From Eucommia ulmoides (lineage: Eukaryota > Streptophyta > Magnoliopsida > Garryales > Eucommiaceae): 64,000 bases of DNA. The translations under genes and the position numbers were made by a program. Every line of letters begins with the position of its first letter. Position 1 is the stretch's first letter. Of the stretch, positions 24,210 to 36,562 are shown one piece after another. The notes under the pieces are model-generated. The model saw only the letters and a list, made by a program, of their open reading frames with translations. It ran no database searches and had not been told where the DNA came from. The stretch spans positions 26,412,901-26,476,900 of the forward strand of contig CM028326.1 of NCBI GenBank assembly GCA_016647705.1. The letters are read 5' to 3'.

Positions 24210-26387
24210 CATATTATGAATGGTTTTTCTTAAGCGAGAAAATTACTTCGGTTCAGATTTCGGCTTCGGATTTCAGATAGAATTTCTAACTCTTTTAATA
24301 TATGTATTTAATTTTCCTAACATGTGATTTATGTTATTATTGTTGTTGAATTTTAATTGTTAAGTTTTATGAAATAATTATGATTATGTGGAAATTATAT
24401 CGAATACATGTTTATGTGTTTATTTGTTGCATTAAATTAGATACACGTATTAGATGGGTTGAAATTCTACCAAACGTAGGCTCATAACCTCACAGTTTTG
24501 ATTACAGGACCGGTGAGAATGAAACGGCGACATAAATTTCATTCGAATTTCTATTTGTAATAATTGTATTTATTATTTATTGTTTGAAAAATTGAATCAA
24601 TGTATTCGATAAATATAATTGGTCGTCATAGAGTTATAAAATTTATTGGATTTTATAGAATAAAATATTGGTCATTCGGTGTTAGTATTAATTCCCCAAG
24701 GACAAAAACTACGTGGCGTCCCTGGAAAACCAGGCTGTTGCAATGTATCCATCGGTCGACCGATGGGCAAGTCGGTCAACTGACTGGGCTGTTTCAGATT
24801 TCAAGGATTTTTGGGATTTAATCAAAACTAGCCGTTATTTTCTTACTTGAATAAAATATCTTAGGGATTTGGATATATTGATGATATGTTATTCATATAT
24901 CCCTATAGATATGGTACATAAAATATTAGTGTTTCTCAATTAAGTACATTTAATATTTTCTATCTATTTGATTTGAGATTGAGAATTAATTTGGGGACTT
25001 AATTGAATATTTTAAAAGCCATATTTAAGTGAATTGGACCAAGATTAAATAGTATTGACATATGGGGTTTATATGTGCATTTAATTGTTATATCTTGAGG
25101 GAACTAGCCGTTAGAGGGCCTATTTCAAATTAGCTTAAATAAACGTGCATTTTTTTTTAGATCAACACTTCACTTCCATCAACAACTAATTGTTCCTAAG
25201 CTTTCAAAGAGTCATTATTCTGATATTTTCTTGAGAGGTCATTGTGAGATCATTTTGTGAGAAAGGTTCTTGAGTTAAAGCGTTAAGTGTTTTGGCGTCA
25301 CCGATCTAAGTTGTCTTGCGATTTATATTCAATCTTTCGGTGTTATCCTGGTGAAATCATTCCAATCTTTTGTTCTTAATTGTGATTTTATATTGTTATT
25401 ACTTGCTTGGATATAAGATCTTTGTGAAATCGTTTTTAGAACTTTAAAGAGCATAAAATTCTTTTAAAACGATTTTTGTGATAATCTGATTACGTACTTA
25501 TTTTTGTACTACCCACACTTTATATAATATTTGCACTTTATATAATCAGATATTGAATTCTTCACGTAAATTCTATCACTAGTAAATTCAAGACATTAAT
25601 TGAGTTATATTGATTTAAGATAGTAGAAGCTTCAAGTAGGAATAAATTCATTAATTCTTATAATTGGTGAGTTTGTGCAGATTCGATACTATTGGGAGTA
25701 TTTAGTCAGGGGTAACTTGGGTTTCGATCTCTTCTAGTAAAGAGATTGAGGTTTAATCTTTATCTATTGCATAAAAATGTTAGGTTACTCTTTTCCCTTG
25801 AAAAAAATTAGGTTTGATTCTTCCTAATTAGAATTAATTGTGTGTAAATTGTAACGGTTCCATCCTTACCAGTGAAAATGATACTTGGAGTATTTTTTTG
25901 TGAGGTTTGATTTTTAGCCAAAGGTATAAAAGGATTAGGTTGTGATTATTCTTATAATAGAATTAAGTTAGTCTTTAGTTTGGTAAAAAAAAATAGAGGT
26001 TCTTCCGTATCCTGTGAAAAAAGAATTGTAAAGGTTGATTTTGAGCCTATGAAAAGAATCATTGTGTAAAGGTTTGATTCTTACCTATTAAAGGAATCAA
26101 GTGGTTTAGTGGGTGCGAATATCCGTGGGACTCGGAAGACTAGATTAGTCAAGAGTAGCTTGGTGAACCAAGATATATCCTTGTGTACTGCTTTATTTAC
26201 TTTATTAATATTTTGTTGTTTGGGTGTGCACCTAAATTAAATACACTTATCCGCTACATTATAAAGATAATAATTGATTTAGTATAAATTGATTATTTGA
26301 TTATTTAAGTGTTAAAAAGATTAAAATTTGATTAAATTTTTATAACTACCCAATTCACCCCCTTTTGGGTGGCTCACTGGGCCAACA
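23115..26387 (-). mobile_element. LTR of the W-box-rich family, inverted copy with a nested solo LTR
   Basis: Reads TGTTGATCTCG at left and ends TGGGCCAACA; complemented, the right end (TGTTGGCCCAGTGAGCC) matches the start of the LTR at 18630. Shared inner phrases include GTGTTTTGGCGTCACCGATC and ACGGTTCCATCCTTACCAG, complementary to 19680 and 19120. Without the 894-bp insertion it is about 2.38 kb. The flanks TTATT and TCTTT agree only partly. The GGTTGACCGA motif cluster lies at 23570-23815 and 24750-24785. Confidence 0.75.
23849..24742 (+). mobile_element. Solo LTR, 894 bp, nested in the inverted LTR
   Basis: Begins TGTAATACCCCAAAAATT and ends GGCTGTTGCA, preceded by ACGTGGCGTCCCTGG. This resembles Ty3/gypsy-type LTRs that start TGTAA(T/C). 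The flanks TTGTA and ATGTA match in 4 of 5 bases. Contains a (TA)n run at 24174-24202. Its removal rejoins the surrounding LTR. Confidence 0.65.
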
Positions 26388-27426
26388 TCTTTGAAGAACA
26401 TATTTTTATATGTTGTATGTTTTGCGTATCTATTGTGTAATTATATTTTGACGATACAAAATATTAAACTTCTTTATTTTATTTATAAATTGAGATGATT
26501 GTGAATCAAACTTGGACACCAAACGGTTAGTGGTTGGAGTATCAAATGAAGTATTTATTGATATTCTCATGAGATAAAATGAAAAAGGTTCAGTGGAACT
26601 AATTTTGAGAAATTACCAGAAAAGAAGAAACTTGAAAATGCGGAGGTTTTAACTGCAATTCATATATTTTGATAAGAGTAAATAATAAATTTTGATGCAT
26701 TTTATAGTTTTAGCATCGAAAAAGAGTTGTGATATTTGTTGTAAAATAAATATAAAACAAAAATAAGGATAAACACTATTGTTGGAATTAGTCCAAAACC
26801 AATAAAGTGAAATGTTGAAAAATGACCAAAAAATAGAATTTATGTAATTTAAGTCCTAGTCTTGGACAAAAGGAAATTTTGAATAAAATATTATGTGATT
26901 TAATAATAATATCAAACAATAAAATTAGTGTTTTATTTTATTTTATTATTGAGCCTTTGAATGTTTGGCATATGCTAAATTAGGATATTTTGTAAGGCTC
27001 GATCTTGCATGAGCATATATTTAATTGCATTTTAGAATATTTAAAAAAGATTTGGGTCTAATATGTTATTTTAAATTTCACTTTAAAATCGTTAGGGATT
27101 ATTATGGTATTTAAGAATTTGATTTTAAAAATGTTTTGGGTGTTATTATGTTATTTAAAATTTTGTTTCTAAATTTTTGGGTACAAGTACCATTTATCAA
27201 TTCTTAGTGGGAATGTTGTGTAATTTGTCCATATTAAAAACACTTTATTGAGGCGGTCATCAGAAACTTGGGAATTGGGATGAGCATAAATGATAAAGGA
27301 TATGTAACTAAAAATAAAAAAACTAGGGGAAAGAAAAATGGATAGTTTCAGGCGGTGGTGTGTAAGAGAGTCAAGTAAGCCCAGTTTTTTGTTCTCTCTG
27401 CTTCGTCTTTCCCTTCCTCACGGTGC

Positions 27427-27455
27427 GTCTCTCTCTCTCTCTCTCTCTCTCTCTT

Positions 27456-27501
<46 letters not shown>
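27427..27501. repeat. Compound microsatellite (CT)n(TA)n(TG)n
   Basis: Three adjoining perfect dinucleotide runs of about 25, 18 and 30 bp inside the solo LTR at 26991-28943. Confidence 0.95.
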
Positions 27502-27503
<2 letters not shown>

Positions 27504-28003
27504 GCCTTGAAAATCAAATTAGTGATTTTTAATAATTTTATGTAAATTCAACAAAATTATTTTGGGTTGGGAAATGATGCATTTAGTTAATTGTTCATTT
27601 CATTTCATATTAGTTTATTTAGGTAAATTATTAGTTTAGGCCCTATCATTGTTAAGTTCACAGGCGAGACCGATCCCGTCAGGGTTACAACAATAGTGTG
27701 AAAAATAACGTAATTATCGAGTTGAGTGTATTGTCTTCCATATAAATTGCCCAATTATATTTTTCGTACAAAAATGTGAAAACAAAAGGTTTATTAAAAT
27801 TAATTATTTTGATTATTTTATAACGTTAAATGGATCAAGTAAATGATTAAATGTGGAAAATAGTTTTTATTATTATACATATATGCCATAGTGTGATCTC
27901 GACAGGAGGACATGTCTTGCAGGATATTGTTGGTCCTAACAGGAAAACATGTTCTGTAGAACGTAGTGTTGTAACATGATAGAAAGACAAGTCCTGCAGG
28001 TGA

Positions 28004-28064
28004 TTGTTGTTGTTGTTGTTGTTGTTGTCGTTATTGTCGTTATTGTTGTTGGTGGTGATGATGA
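28004..28064. repeat. TTG trinucleotide repeat
   Basis: A run of TTG units passing into TTATTGTCG and then GGTGATGATGAT variants, inside the same solo LTR. Confidence 0.9.
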
Positions 28065-28943
28065 TTATCATCCTTATATGGTGGTTTATACCACGTATTG
28101 ACTCATACCATTGGAGACATTAAATGGCCCTAACACTAATGGCAACCCTATATTGCATAGTTGTACAAGTTACGGTACCGTTATAACTCCCGATCGTGAG
28201 GTGAAACGATCATATGACTAGTAGGGAAGTATGTTTCTAGTATTTTATTATATAAAAATAATTTGACTGGTTGATTTATATTCAGTTGTTATATTTTGAT
28301 AATATCTGTGAATTTCATTATTATTCAATGAGGTTATATTTTGTTTTGATAAATATCACTGTGATTATATTATGTTTTAGAAAGTATTATCATATTTTAT
28401 TATATATTAAAATAATTTGACCAATTGAGTTAAAATTGATTGTTTTATCATAATGATAATTGTGAGATTTTGTTACTGCTCGTTATGTGGTTATATTTAT
28501 ATTTTGAAAAGTAGTGTTCGATAAACATACTTGATCCAAAAATTATTTTTATACTATCAAGACAGTACACCGATAAAATATTTAGTCTTAGGTACTCCGA
28601 GTAGAGACGGATCTACTACTGGCGTTAGATAGAGTCAGAGGGTGGTGTAGTTTTTGAGACTGTCAAGACAGCTGTGGGTAATCGATGGTTTGAAATTTGC
28701 AGTGTTACAGAAAAATTAGATAGGTATAGTTAAATTTTGAGTTAGTAAATTTTAATATTTGTCAGTTAACAGTTAGTGAATATATATTATTGGTTGAATA
28801 ATACCAAGTTGAGATAACGTCTATTATTATGTTTATCATAGTGGAGCAGCTAAAGCATGGGGTGGAGTGGTTTGTCCTTTATTTATTTGTCAGAATAAAA
28901 AGGGAGAAATCGAGTGGCGGCCCTAGGAAACCCGATTGTTACA

Positions 28944-29690
28944 TATCTATTAATCAATTAACTTGTACTAATAAAAAAAATATAAAAAAGCATATACATA
29001 TGTAATTGAAATAAAATTTTCAAGTCATATTTGTGATATTTGTGTGGAGTCAAATATGACTCAAAAGTAATTTATTAATCTAAAGAAAGACAACAAAATA
29101 ATTTCAAATCATAAATGTGAGACTTGAGTGTGATGTTAAATTTACGCAAGCTTCTTTTTATTTAATTGAAAGAAGTGTAAAATCTCTAAATTAATTTGTG
29201 CAAATTAGAGGAGAAAAAAGTATTTTGATACTTTCATTGATAATTCAAGAAGTTGTGGGGGAATATGTATCCATAAGAGGTTGAATAAGACATCTTAAAT
29301 GTATATTTTAGAAAGGTAAGGGGCCAATATACAAATACTTAAAATATGGGGGTGTTTTGATAAATATGTGATTCTTAATCCTTAAATAATCAAATTAGAA
29401 TTGAGAATGTGTATATGAACACTATTATTAAATCATGGAATACATATTATTGTACATGTATATTTTACGTAAAACTAAGAGAGCTTATTTCTTGAAATTA
29501 ATAAATAATATTACGTCCAGTAGTATCCAAAACTAAGTGTCTTAGGAGTAAATTGAGTCAAGAGTTTGTCGACTTGTTTAATTTTGTGTAAATTATAACA
29601 AGTATAATGTAACATGTGTAATTTGGCAATGTGATATTGTCAAATAAATTTATATCTGATTTGGCAATGTGATGTCAAATAAATTCAAGA
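28944..29690. other. AT-rich repeat-derived spacer
   Basis: No ORF of note. Phrases such as TTAATCTAAAGAAAGACAAC and the adjoining repeats TTTGGCAATGTGATATTGTC / TTTGGCAATGTGATGTC (29620-29680, about 45 bp apart) suggest decayed transposon sequence. Nothing was identified. Confidence 0.35.
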
Positions 29691-30734
29691 TAAGGTTGTG
29701 TTTGGGTAAGGGATTTGGGAGAGTGATTTGATTTGGGAGAGAGATTTCAAAATCTCTTTTCGACAAATACATTGTTTGAGTATTTATGAAGAAGAATTTG
29801 TAAAATTCTTCCAATTAAAAAATAGTGATGAGAGTGGGATTTGAAAATCCATTCAAAATAGGTGTCATTTTAGAAATTCATCCAAAAAGGGATTTAAAAA
29901 TTCTCACATGAGCTCTCTTCTTTCTCACCCTTTCCTCACGATTTCAAGCTCTCATCATTGTCAATCGTCTTTAAGCTGCAGCCGCCTTCATCGTCGTCTA
30001 GTTGTTGCGCTCCACCCCATCGTCGTCGCTGCTGAACTCCTTCTAGTCATTCTCTTCTTCAATCGCAGCCGTATTTTCTGACTGAGAATACCATAGTTGG
30101 AGGTGTCAAGCTCCATGCCTAATCGAAGAGCGAAATCAATTGTGAATCAACGATGAAGAAGCCCTATTTTTTCACGATTTTTCTTGAAATAGGGTATAGC
30201 ACATAAAAATCAATGGTGAAGAAGCTCTGGGTGTTTTTTTTTTTTTTCTCTGTTAAAAACCTCTGAAAGCTTCTGGGTATCAATTGTTTTGGGCACAATT
30301 AATAAGCTGCAAATTTATGAATTTTGTTTTTTTTTAGGTTTTACTTTGAATCATGTTTGTGTTTGGAAATTTGGGGAAAATGATGCTGACGAAGGCGAGA
30401 GAGAAATAGAAGATGATGGTGACGACATTAGGTTGGATATGGCGGTGATGGTGGTGAAATTGTAGGAAGAAAATGACGGTGGGTTGAAGGTGGTGGCTGT
30501 GGTAGTGGGTTAGAAGTGGCAGTGATGCTGGTGAAATTGTAGGAAGAAAATGGTTGTGGGTTGAAGGTGGCGGCGGTGGTAGTAGGTTGGAGGTGGCGGT
30601 GATGGTGATGGAGTTGGGTTGATTGTAGAGAAAGAAAAGAAGAAGATGATGAAATCGCAGAGAGAGAGAAATGTTAGGAAGAAGATGGAAAAAATACACA
30701 ATAGCCCTTTAAAATTTAATGATTTCTAAATTAC
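29691..30734. other. Transposon-like segment with low-complexity leader
   Basis: Opens with GGTTGTGTTTGGGTAAGGG, a typical MITE/hAT-like phrase, then CT-rich ATCGTC sequence (29920-30060) and GGTGG-rich sequence to 30620. Its layout resembles the short MULE-like elements elsewhere here, but no ends or target duplication were found. Confidence 0.4.
30452..30610. repeat. 77-bp minisatellite, about two copies
   Basis: GTGAAATTGTAGGAAGAAAATG begins at 30454 and again at 30531, each followed by GTGGGTTGAAGGTGG and GTGGTAGT(G/A)GGTT. The long minus-strand frame here is a His/Pro-rich by-product of the repeat, not a gene. Confidence 0.85.
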
Positions 30735-30890
30735 ATTTATAAATATTTCATTAAGAGTTTATTTTTTGTTGTTTATGAGTATTATTTCATTATGAATATA
30801 TTTGTGACATATTTAGAAATATTTATTGAAAATAATATTAATATTAATTAAAATTAACATTTTCACCATTATTTTCACCATTATTTTTTT
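30735..30890 (+). repeat. Copy of the 3' part of the 21906-22930 LTR-like element
   Basis: Matches 22795-22925 closely (TTTCATTAAGAGTTTATTTTTT, ATATTTGTGACATATTTA, ATATTAATTAAAATTA). An isolated fragment without internal coding. Confidence 0.75.
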
Positions 30891-31827
30891 TGTGCAAATG
30901 GGTGGAGGAGAGAATTTTGAACACTAGACCTCACACTAGAGAGGCACACTAAATAACCGCCAGGTTACAGACTTCGGGTTAAATTAAATGTATTTGATAA
31001 CAGAATCAAGCAACCACTTAAAATATAAGCATCACTAAATTTTTTTGTTTTTAATATTTTAAGTGATGTGTGATTCACTTATATTTTTAGCACTTCTCAC
31101 TTGTTACCATGAAATATCTAATCACTACAACTGTCATTTAGTATCAATACTGTAAAATCTGGCAAAAATAAATTATACAAAAAAATTATAGATAGAGAAA
31201 GTACAAAATAATAATTAAAAAAAAAAAAAAAAAGACGGAGAGAGAAGATTATAGAGATAGAATATTCTAGAAAAAAAAAGTTGTGAAAATTACTTTAGAA
31301 ACAAAAAATTATACAGAGATAAATTTTTTGAAGTTAAGATTACCTGATGTTTTTTAAAACTCCACCGACACCCTCATTAAGTTCTCAAATTCCGCAGAAA
31401 CCTCTAGCCGGAGTAATTTTTAAAGAAACGACCATATTACCCTTACTCATTCAATACATAAAAACAATAAAATAATCTAAATTAGTGAATGACCAAGTTA
31501 CCCTCACCTCACCCATTTTTTATAATTTATTTTTTCTTTTTATTTTTTTACCTTTTTCTTTTTCGAAACCTTTAATTTTTTAGCAAAAAAAAAAAATCAT
31601 CCCTGGACCCAAACGTTCCTTGATTCCCGTTCTCTCTCTCTCTCTCATATCTTCTTCACCGGAGCAAAACCCATAAACAACACCACTGAACCAAACAACT
31701 CCACCATTGCCGAACCAAAGATAAAGACAAAGACAAAAAGATTGGTTGAGATGAACATGGCATGGATCTGAGAGAGAGAGAAGTGGGTATCAGTGACATG
31801 GCATGGATCTAAGAGAGAGGTGGGTAT

Positions 31828-32081
31828 TAATAAAATGTGATCACACACGCCCAAGTTATGTTTACCCACGTTTTCATATGTCCACGTTCAAGTAATGTCT
31901 GCAAGTCCTTTTCCACGTCTGCATGTGTCCACGATCAAGTGATGTTTGCATAACCACCTCCTTAGCTTCTACTATTAGTAATTATAATGCATAAAGTACT
32001 AGGGCAGTGTGTGTGTGTATTATTGTAAACTATGATAATAAAATGATGTCATTTTTCTATTATCTCAACTAATATTCTTTA
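31828..32081 (+). repeat. 5' LTR of the copia element
   Basis: 254 bp, TAATAAAATGTGATC...TATTCTTTA. Followed at once by the primer site. Holds a short (TG)n run at 32008-32018 where the 3' LTR has (TA)n. Confidence 0.88.
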
Positions 32082-32093
32082 TGGTATCAGAGC
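32082..32093 (+). other. Primer binding site of the copia element
   Basis: TGGTATCAGAGC, complementary to the 3' end of initiator Met tRNA, the usual copia primer in plants. It directly abuts the 5' LTR and so fixes its end at 32081. Confidence 0.9.
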
Positions 32094-32243
32094 TTCGACT
32101 GTCCTGAACAGATTTCTTCTTCACTTCTTTTCTCTATCTTCAAAATGTGTACTCTCTCTTCTCCTTGGTCAAATTCTACTCACCATCAATTTTTTTTCTC
32201 AAAGAACAAGTCAACTCAGGGATCTCCCAGTCAACAACTTAAA

Positions 32244-33663
32244 GTTATTTGTCAATTGTGTGACAAAATAGACCATATCGCCAAGATTTGTCGCTCAAAA
32301 TAGAAACTGACCCACCAACAATCTTTGTCGTAGGCTAACATGATCGCTAGCACTGATGGCACCTCGAATGGTAAATGAGTACTTGATTATGGTACAACAC
32401 ATCACGTTACCTATGATCTGCAAAATCTCTCCATGCACTCCGATTATGCAGGGGATGATGACATTATTGTTGGCAACGACACTAGTATTTCTATTTCTCA
32501 TATTGGATCTTATATGATTCATACACCTACTACCACATTTACTTTAAACAATATTCTGTGTGCTCTTTCCATTAAAAAAATTCCATATCTGTTTCTCAAT
32601 TCTGCAACCAAAGCAACACTTTCATTGAATTTTTTCCTTACCATTTTCTTGTGAAAAACTTGAGCACAGGGGAATCCTTGGCAAGAGGCCGAAATAGAAA
32701 CAATCTATTTGAATGGCCTACATCAGCTACCCCATCTACCTCTGCTCATCTCACCACGACATCTACCTTGTGGCATCAAAGACTCGGTCACCCCTCTTTT
32801 CCCATCCAGCAAAAGTTTCTTGCAAGTCAACAAATCTCTTGTCAGAACTCTTCATCCTGTGGGTTTCATTACGCTTATTGTGCTTGTAATAAAAGCCACA
32901 AATTGCCTTTTAGAGTTTCTTTCATTCAATGTCATAAGCCTTTTCAAGTTCTTTATTAAATGTTTGGGGACTATCTCCAATTATTTCAGTCGATAAAAAT
33001 CGCTATTACGTAATTTTTGTCGACTATTTCATGAAATATACTTGGTTTTATCCCATTAAAGTTAAATCTGAAGTTCCCGCTATTTTTGAGCACTTCAAAA
33101 CATTAATTGAAATTGTTTTCTCCACAAATTTAAGACGGTCACCGTTGGAGGTGGTGAATATCAATCATTAGCACAAATCCTTGCCAAATATGGTATTCAA
33201 CATCTCAAATCGTCTCCTTACATTCCCATACATGTTGGTTCCACCGAACGAAAATACTCTTCTTCACCAAGCTTCTGTCCCCCTTCAGTTTTCTTCCTTT
33301 ACTTTCCAAACCGCTACTTATCTCATAAATCACATGCCATCACCCACAATCGATTTTGACACTCCTTTTCACAAATTATTTCATCACCATCCTAATTACA
33401 CTTCTCTGTGTATTTTTGGATGTCTCTGTTATCCATGGCTTCGTCCCTACACTTCCCACAAATTGGAACCCAGATCTCGACCTTATGTATTTCTCGGCTA
33501 TTGCATTGCCAATCACTCTTTTTATTGTTTCGACCCACAAAACAATAAAACGTTTGTGTCTCGCCACGTTACATTTGAAGAAAATATATTTCCTTTTCAA
33601 AAACAATCTCCTCTCTCCTCTTGGGAAGACCCTAAATCCACCAAAGACTTGATCTCCACTCTC
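32244..33663 (+). pseudogene. Copia gag knuckle, protease and integrase relic
   Basis: Order: a gag zinc knuckle, CQLCDKIDHIAKIC (CX2CX4HX4C, 32250-32292), then a stop. A protease-like region follows, with DYGTTHHVT where DSGATHHV is usual, so the catalytic Asp is kept but the following Ser is Tyr, then GNDTSISISHIGS (32380-32560). The pre-integrase block has WHQRLGHPS and CAYCACNKSHKLPF (32770-32920). The integrase core is broken by frameshifts (32960-33350). A good integrase C-terminal stretch follows, with LINHMPSP, FGCLCYPWLRP and RPYVFLGY (33310-33560). At least four disruptions. It ends before the nested insertion. Confidence 0.85.
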
Positions 33664-34073
33664 TAAAATCCGCACAAACATGGTCCATTTTTTTCTCCCT
33701 ACATAAGCCCATCAACCATCCAACCCACAGCCCTATTCCTCTAACCTTCCCAATTACTCTCAAACAAAAGGCCCAACTTCCATTACACATCAAGCCCGAA
33801 ATTTAGGAGGCCCACATACAATCAACCATCCACTTCCCCCACTCTTCATAAACAACCCCACTACTCCCCACACCCACAAAAAATTCGACCCATTTGTCCA
33901 AATCTCCATCATAATCAACCCATTTCCTCACTCCATGGTAATAGGCCCACTTCCCAACTCCATGGTAAGTGGCCCACTCCCTCTTCACCTATCCATGATA
34001 ACCAAACCACTTTCCCACTCCATGGTAATAGGCCTACTTCCTCATTCGCTATCATAGCAATCCAATCCACTAC
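33664..34073. repeat. Repeated CCATGGTAA phrases in the copia spacer
   Basis: CACTCCATGGTAATAGGCC(C/T)ACTTCC occurs near 33930 and 34015, with a variant (CTCCATGGTAAGTGGCCCAC) near 33958. Lies in the variable region between integrase and RT, just before the nested insertion at 34074. Confidence 0.6.
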
Positions 34074-35999
34074 TGTAGACACGGCATTTTGATAGTCCTG
34101 TAAAAATTTTATGCTTTATTTTAAAATTTATTTTATTTTTATTTTCAAAAAAATAAATAGAGAAAAAAAAAAAGAAAAAAAAGAAGGATAAAAGAAAAAA
34201 ATAAAAATAAAATAAAACTGAAAAAAAATGGAAAAGAAAATGTTTCCTTGTTAAAATGGGATTAGGTTTTATTTTCCCTTTCCTTTTAGGTTTTGTATCA
34301 TTTTCCTCATCAAATTAGGGCTAGGGTTTTCTAAGATTTCTAGAATTTTTCACTCCACATCCTTTCTATAAATAAGACCATTTTCCTCATTGTTTAGAAA
34401 GACAAAAATTTAGAGAGAAACCCTTCGAGGGACATTCAAAAATTGAGAGAAAAAACCCCTTAGAGAGTGATTCTCATCGTAAACCTTTTTGGAAAGCTGT
34501 TTGCGAAAGAGAAAAAGCCCGAGTATCGGGATTCTTGACCTAAAACAGGTATGTTTTCTGATTTTTAATTCTTTTTTTCAGTTTTATTTTATCCTTTTCG
34601 CAATTTAAATTCCTGAAGTTTTATTTTTTTAATTGTCCGATGATCCGATAAAAACACCGGGGTAGATTTCTCATGTTGAACTTAATCCCGGGCGTTAGGT
34701 GAAGGAGGTTTCATCGTTTATTTTCTTTATTTTTTTATTTTTTTATTCTTGTTATCAAAACCCTAAAAATAAAAAATAAAAAATCTAAAAATAATAAAAT
34801 CTTTATTTGTAGGAATTAATCCTCACGAACCTTAAGGTGAATCCGACAATTCAATAAATAGTGGGAGAGTTTTTCGTGGCTTCGTTTTCATTCCCTGACT
34901 CGAGTAGAATTCATAAACGAATGATGTTAGGAAATCTCTTTCCTCGGTAAATATTTCGTGGGATTTCGTTTATGTTTCGAAAAGATTAATTTCAACAAAA
35001 TTATTTCTACGAACCTTCCTCAATTCTCTTATCCATATAATTTAAGGGAATTTCAAAATGGGATTTTTTTAAATTAATCGGACAAACTTAAAGTAGATTT
35101 TTTTTTTTTGATCCACTTAATATATTTATTTCTTATATCATTTAGACGGCATGTTTATGACACTTTTACCACTTACACTTTTCATACATATTGTTTTTTT
35201 ATTTTTCACGAATCCATAGTACTTTTTCACATCTAGTCACGACACATGCACTCCTTATATTTTTTTAATTAAATCATTGTCACGCATAATCATGTTAATT
35301 CACGTAGTGTTCCCTATTTGATTCTCGTATTCATATCAGTTTGCATTGACATATTTAAATTAAATCCTTTAATTTTTTATTAGTCACTTTTGCATAAAAA
35401 ATAAAATTCATTTAGATATTAGTTTTGCATTCATATTTTCAATCTTATTCATCTATTTTAATTTGCCTATTTAAATTAGAGAAGTCTTTTGGAAACATAC
35501 ATAAAATTCCCCGGGGACCATCCTTGTCGAATCCTTAATATTCAATAAGAAGTTATACCGGGGAAACATTCCAAAAAATTCAAAAACTTGTTCCACTTTA
35601 TTTATGAAAATACCAAAAAGATTTTATAAGAAGGAAATGATTTTAAAATAAAATAAAATATTTGGACTTAAATTAATTGAATTTAATTGGACATAATGTG
35701 CCATTTTCGGACGGGCGTCTTGGGGTGGTTAACACCTTCCCCAAGCGTAAACGACCCCCGGGCCTTTAAATGAATCTTTGGTTTGACCATGTTTTTTGGA
35801 GTTAATTTTACTTAGGCCTTTTGAATTTATTTTTTAAAAATTCGGTGACCTAGTATACTATTTAAACCCAATGCTAGGTGGCGACTCATCAAATTTTAAA
35901 ACGGTCTAAGTATTTTTTTGAGAAAGTCGGTGCTTTTAAAAAAATCCTCTCCTTAATTATTTATTATTATTTTTCTTTTCGAAAAAACGGGGCATGTCA
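34074..35999 (+). repeat. 5' LTR of the Tat/Ogre-like element
   Basis: 1926 bp, TGTAGACACGGC...GGCATGTCA. A TATA-like CTATAAATAAGAC at about 34366 with downstream GAGAGAAACCC looks like the LTR promoter. Shorter than the 3' LTR because it lacks a 120-bp segment. Confidence 0.85.
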
Positions 36000-36001
36000 G
36001 C

Positions 36002-36018
36002 TGGCGACTCTGTTAAGG
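36002..36018 (+). other. Primer binding site of the Tat/Ogre-like element
   Basis: TGGCGACTCTGTTAAGG, two bases after the 5' LTR. TGGCGACTCTG is the form I recall for tRNA-Arg-primed Ogre elements. Confidence 0.6.
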
Positions 36019-36562
36019 ACAATTAGAGGGTCAAACCTAATATGTCTAAATAAGTCCAACTATTCCATGTCTGAATGTTATATTTTATTTTGTTGTCTTT
36101 TTCTTCTATTTTTATAAATAAGTTGTGATGTTTGTTCCTTTTTTTTTTTTTTTTTTATCAGGCTCTTATATTGCTGTAAACCCTCCGACATAAGTACAGT
36201 AGTCTTGTATCCATATTATCCCCACAGGATTTTATGAATACAAGACGTGGAAGAGGGTTTTATACTTGACGGATTGATGATGTCTTAGAAAGTCTTGAAA
36301 ACCAAGCGAGTTCCAAGTTTCCAATACCGATTAAGTAACGAAAGAATTTTCACAAATCATTATCTATTTTGATCGTCATTATTGAAATTGAGAACTTTGA
36401 ACTCGAATTGATTTTAAGACTACCTAAGACTCACGTGGACTAATAAATGGGCTTATTGTAAGAACAAGACGAGACAGAAAAATTGCTCCCAAAAAAGCAA
36501 TTTCGGTTTTCCCTATCCGAAGTCCGATCTTTACTCGCGGCCAGGCCCAGATTCATTCCCCT

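Larger units (their letters stand above)
26991..28943 (+). mobile_element. Solo LTR, 1953 bp (TGTAA...TTACA)
   Basis: Starts TGTAAGGCTCGATCTTGC and ends GGAAACCCGATTGTTACA, with inverted ends TGTAA/TTACA. The flanks TATTT and TATCT match in 4 of 5 bases. The 3' phrase GTGGCGGCCCTAGGAAACC parallels GTGGCGTCCCTGGAAAACC of the LTR at 23849, so the two are related. Probably Ty3/gypsy. No coding sequence. Confidence 0.65.

Noticed and set aside
27980-28060. Trinucleotide tract as a Gln- or Asn-rich coding repeat
   Set aside because: It lies inside a solo LTR and the surrounding frames close quickly.
30334-30699. Minus-strand 121-codon His/Pro-rich frame
   Set aside because: It follows the 77-bp minisatellite and low-complexity GGTGG sequence; no family resemblance.
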